Assembly (NCBI RefSeq): GCF_946478785.1
Contig: NZ_CAMLDD010000051.1
Location: 1 to 7,527, forward strand
DNA length: 7,527 nt
Reading direction: 5' to 3'
Origin: an uncultured Flavobacterium sp.
GTDB lineage: Bacteria; Bacteroidota; Bacteroidia; Flavobacteriales; Flavobacteriaceae
Shown in pieces: positions 5,964 through 7,527 of this stretch (position 1 is its first letter; each line of letters begins with the position of its first letter). The notes beneath the pieces are model-generated. The model was not told the origin of the DNA and made no database searches. It was given only the letters and a program-made list of their open reading frames with translations. The translations under genes and the position numbers were made by a program.

Positions 5964-6497
5964 ATGAAATCTATTCAATCTCTTTTACTTTTAGCTTTCA
6001 CTTTATTAAGTTTTAATTTTGTTTCAGCGCAATACGGAAACGGATACAACAACGGTTATGGTAATGGTTACGGAGGCAGAGGCGGTGGCATGGGAATGGA
6101 CAGAAGCATGATGCAAAGTCCGCAAGGGAGCCCAAGCAAACCAAAAGAAGTTCCGCCTGAAGAAACTGCGGCAAAAATTGTTGAACAAATGAAACCTGAA
6201 GTAAATCTTGATGAACTGCAAGCGATTGCCATTACCAATGTTTTAGCTGACAGCATGAGAGAACAAGGTGTACTATTGAAAAATGAAAGCAGCAGCCAGG
6301 ACCAAAAAATAGAACAAATAACTGCCCTAAGAGAAGTAACTAATAAAAAAATAAATGCTTTTTTAAGTCCTGCACAAATAGAAAAATATACGGCTTTTAT
6401 GGCCAGTTTTAAAGAGATCAAAAAGACAAAATCAAAAAAGAAGAAAGATAAAAAAGAAGTTAAAGAAGATACTGAAGAACTAAAGCCTGCTGAATAA
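5964..6497 (+). CDS. Small exported helical protein with Lys-rich tail, possibly Spy/CpxP (LTxxQ)-like
   Basis: The function is not known. The start is placed at ATG 5964 and not at the in-frame ATG 5892: 5964 begins a clean signal peptide (MKSIQSLLLLAFTLLSFNFVSA, cleavage VSA|QYG after residue 22), while the longer form would overlap the end of rimO. This gives 177 residues. After the signal come a Gly/Asn/Tyr-rich linker with GYGNGYGGRGGGMGM (about 31-45) and a Pro/Lys patch (50-66). A helical part (about 67-150) holds NLDELQAIAI at 81-90 and LSPAQIEKY at 134-142, and a strongly basic tail (150-167, KKTKSKKKKDKK) ends in an acidic stretch. The two L-x-x-x-Q-like motifs resemble the LTxxQ repeats of periplasmic Spy/CpxP chaperones, but this is a family-level guess. 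No Cys is present. It lies between rimO and the amidase with gaps of 46 and 29 nt. Confidence 0.85.
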   Translation: MKSIQSLLLLAFTLLSFNFVSAQYGNGYNNGYGNGYGGRGGGMGMDRSMMQSPQGSPSKPKEVPPEETAAKIVEQMKPEVNLDELQAIAITNVLADSMREQGVLLKNESSSQDQKIEQITALREVTNKKINAFLSPAQIEKYTAFMASFKEIKKTKSKKKKDKKEVKEDTEELKPAE

Positions 6498-6526
6498 TTA
6501 TCTCTACTTAACCATAAAATGAAAAC

Positions 6527-7438
6527 ATGTTAAAAAAACATTTTTATTGTCTGATTTCAACAATTATCATTACCTCTTGCGGAACCAAAAATCCATATAA
6601 AGCGACTGAGAAAGTTTACGATCAGCAGCTTAAAAATTTAGAAAACCAAATAACAAGCAAAGAAGTTCAGCCTATCCTGCCTGTAGTGCCACCGGTAGTT
6701 ATTGACACTACTTATGCTTCACAATTGGGTATAGTAAAAGACACTTTATCAAAAACCGGATCTACTTACTTATTAAATGGTATCAATACAGAATGGATAG
6801 GAACAGTCAATTTTAATTTAAGAAAACCTAGTTTTGTTATTATCCACCATACTGCACAAGATTCTCTACAGCAAACTATTAGTACGTTTACAAAAACAAG
6901 AACTCAGGTAAGCGCCCATTACATCATTTCTGAAAATGGAAAAGTTGTCCAAATGCTGAATGATTATTTAAGAGCCTGGCATGCAGGAGCCTCTACATGG
7001 GGAAAAAACACAGATTTAAATTCTTCATCAATCGGAATTGAACTTGACAATAATGGTTTTAAACCTTTTACAGAAGCTCAAATCAGCAGTCTGGTTGCCC
7101 TTTTGACTAAATTAAAAAAAGATTACAACATTCCGACGCAAAATATATTAGGTCATGCTGATATTGCTCCCGGCAGAAAACAAGATCCGAGTGCTTTTTT
7201 CCCGTGGAAAACATTAGCCGAAAAAGGATTTGGAATATGGCCTGATGAGATTTTAGAAGAAGCTCCTTTTGATTTTAAAATCGAACCCGCATTGCGCATT
7301 ATTGGCTATAATACTAAAAATCTTTCCGCAGCCATAATGGCTTTTAAATTGCATTACATTCAAACTGATACGACTGCTACTTTAGACAGAAAAACAATAG
7401 ACACTATTTATTCGATTTATAAAAAGCAACTTCAATAA
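6527..7438 (+). CDS. AmiD-like N-acetylmuramoyl-L-alanine amidase, lipoprotein
   Basis: A probable zinc amidase that cleaves the bond between N-acetylmuramic acid and L-Ala of peptidoglycan or its fragments in the periplasm. The lipoprotein signal has lipobox I15-T16-S17-C18; the residues after Cys (GTKNP) lack the acidic run of a surface-export signal, consistent with a periplasm-facing anchor. After a linker with coiled-coil-like character (about 25-85) comes an Amidase_2 domain (about 97-225). Zinc ligands can be matched to AmpD/AmiD: H107 in IIHHTA, H210 in LGHADIAPGRKQDP, and D220. E172 in SIGIELD and K218 match the catalytic residues. A C-terminal peptidoglycan-binding-like domain (about 252-303, with AIMAFKLHY) follows, as in E. 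coli AmiD. The 303 residues compare with about 276 in AmiD, the excess being N-terminal. An ATG 8 nt upstream (6519) in another frame opens only a 4-codon ORF that overlaps the true start. This is the last gene of the rimO unit. Confidence 0.94.
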   Translation: MLKKHFYCLISTIIITSCGTKNPYKATEKVYDQQLKNLENQITSKEVQPILPVVPPVVIDTTYASQLGIVKDTLSKTGSTYLLNGINTEWIGTVNFNLRKPSFVIIHHTAQDSLQQTISTFTKTRTQVSAHYIISENGKVVQMLNDYLRAWHAGASTWGKNTDLNSSSIGIELDNNGFKPFTEAQISSLVALLTKLKKDYNIPTQNILGHADIAPGRKQDPSAFFPWKTLAEKGFGIWPDEILEEAPFDFKIEPALRIIGYNTKNLSAAIMAFKLHYIQTDTTATLDRKTIDTIYSIYKKQLQ

Positions 7439-7476
7439 ATATAACTATCATAATTAAAAAGAGCGTTTTTGAAAAG
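7439..7476. other. Short spacer between amidase stop and IS-like end
   Basis: These 38 bp are AT-rich and contain only a weak AAAA-GAGCG-TTTT hairpin (around 7457-7470). No convincing intrinsic terminator is seen for the rimO-amidase unit here. It may lie beyond the inserted element or may have been split by it. Confidence 0.4.
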
Positions 7477-7527
7477 TAGACTGCACCCAAATGTTTAGAC
7501 AAATTTATAATTAAGTTTGATAATAAT
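7477..7527 (+). mobile_element. Terminal inverted repeat and edge of an IS3-family (IS150-group) insertion sequence, cut by window end
   Basis: From 7477 the sequence reads TAGACTGCACCCAAATGTTT followed by AGACA, closely matching the ends of IS150-group elements as I recall them (IS150: TGTACTGCACCC, then TTGGAC). A -7-like box TAAGTTTG (7512-7519) just inside would suit transcription of a transposase ORF rightwards, so I read this as the left end, but both ends of such elements begin alike and the orientation is inferred. No transposase codons are visible in the 51 bp present. The target duplication cannot be checked without the other end. Confidence 0.6.

Noticed and set aside
6068..6421. 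117-codon antisense frame with hydrophobic stretches over the small exported protein
   Set aside because: The hydrophobic runs come from the reverse complement of Lys/Glu-rich codons. The sense frame has a signal peptide and operon context; the antisense frame has no promoter-like box that I can see.

Overview
The window looks like chromosomal DNA from a member of the Flavobacteriaceae, probably Flavobacterium or a close relative. The evidence is AT-rich DNA, start codons preceded by A-rich leaders without Shine-Dalgarno sequences, and several promoters with the Bacteroidota -7 element TAnnTTTG. The protein families also fit: an archaeal/eukaryote-type prolyl-tRNA synthetase, an OmpP1/FadL-type porin, Cys-anchored lipoproteins, and export signals cleaved just before Gln.

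Layout from left to right. Positions 1-164 (minus strand) hold two identical tandem tRNA-Glu(UUC) genes, the outer one cut by the window edge. They have their own promoter in the gap after proS (245-1723, minus). A compact divergent promoter region separates proS from a plus-strand pair: a Tyr/Gly/Trp- and Arg/Asn/Ser-rich low-complexity lipoprotein (1825-2832) and an OmpP1/FadL-type outer-membrane protein (2879-4390). A strong intrinsic terminator follows. The 213-bp gap after it carries a palindromic element that resembles an interspersed flavobacterial repeat or RNA. Next comes a probable three-gene operon: rimO (4604-5917), a small exported helical protein with a Lys-rich tail (5964-6497), and an AmiD-like lipoprotein amidase (6527-7438). 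The last ~50 bp look like the terminal inverted repeat of an IS3-family (IS150-group) insertion sequence that continues past the window.

Functionally there are two themes. The first is translation: tRNA-Glu, ProRS, and RimO, which modifies ribosomal protein S12. The second is the cell envelope: a lipoprotein, a porin, a periplasmic helical protein and a peptidoglycan amidase. Most of the window is ordinary core genome. The parts that merit a second look are the low-complexity lipoprotein, the mutually overlapping divergent promoters, the palindromic intergenic element, the degenerate zinc site of ProRS, and the IS end. I see no defence system, CRISPR array, phage module or clearly new multi-gene system.
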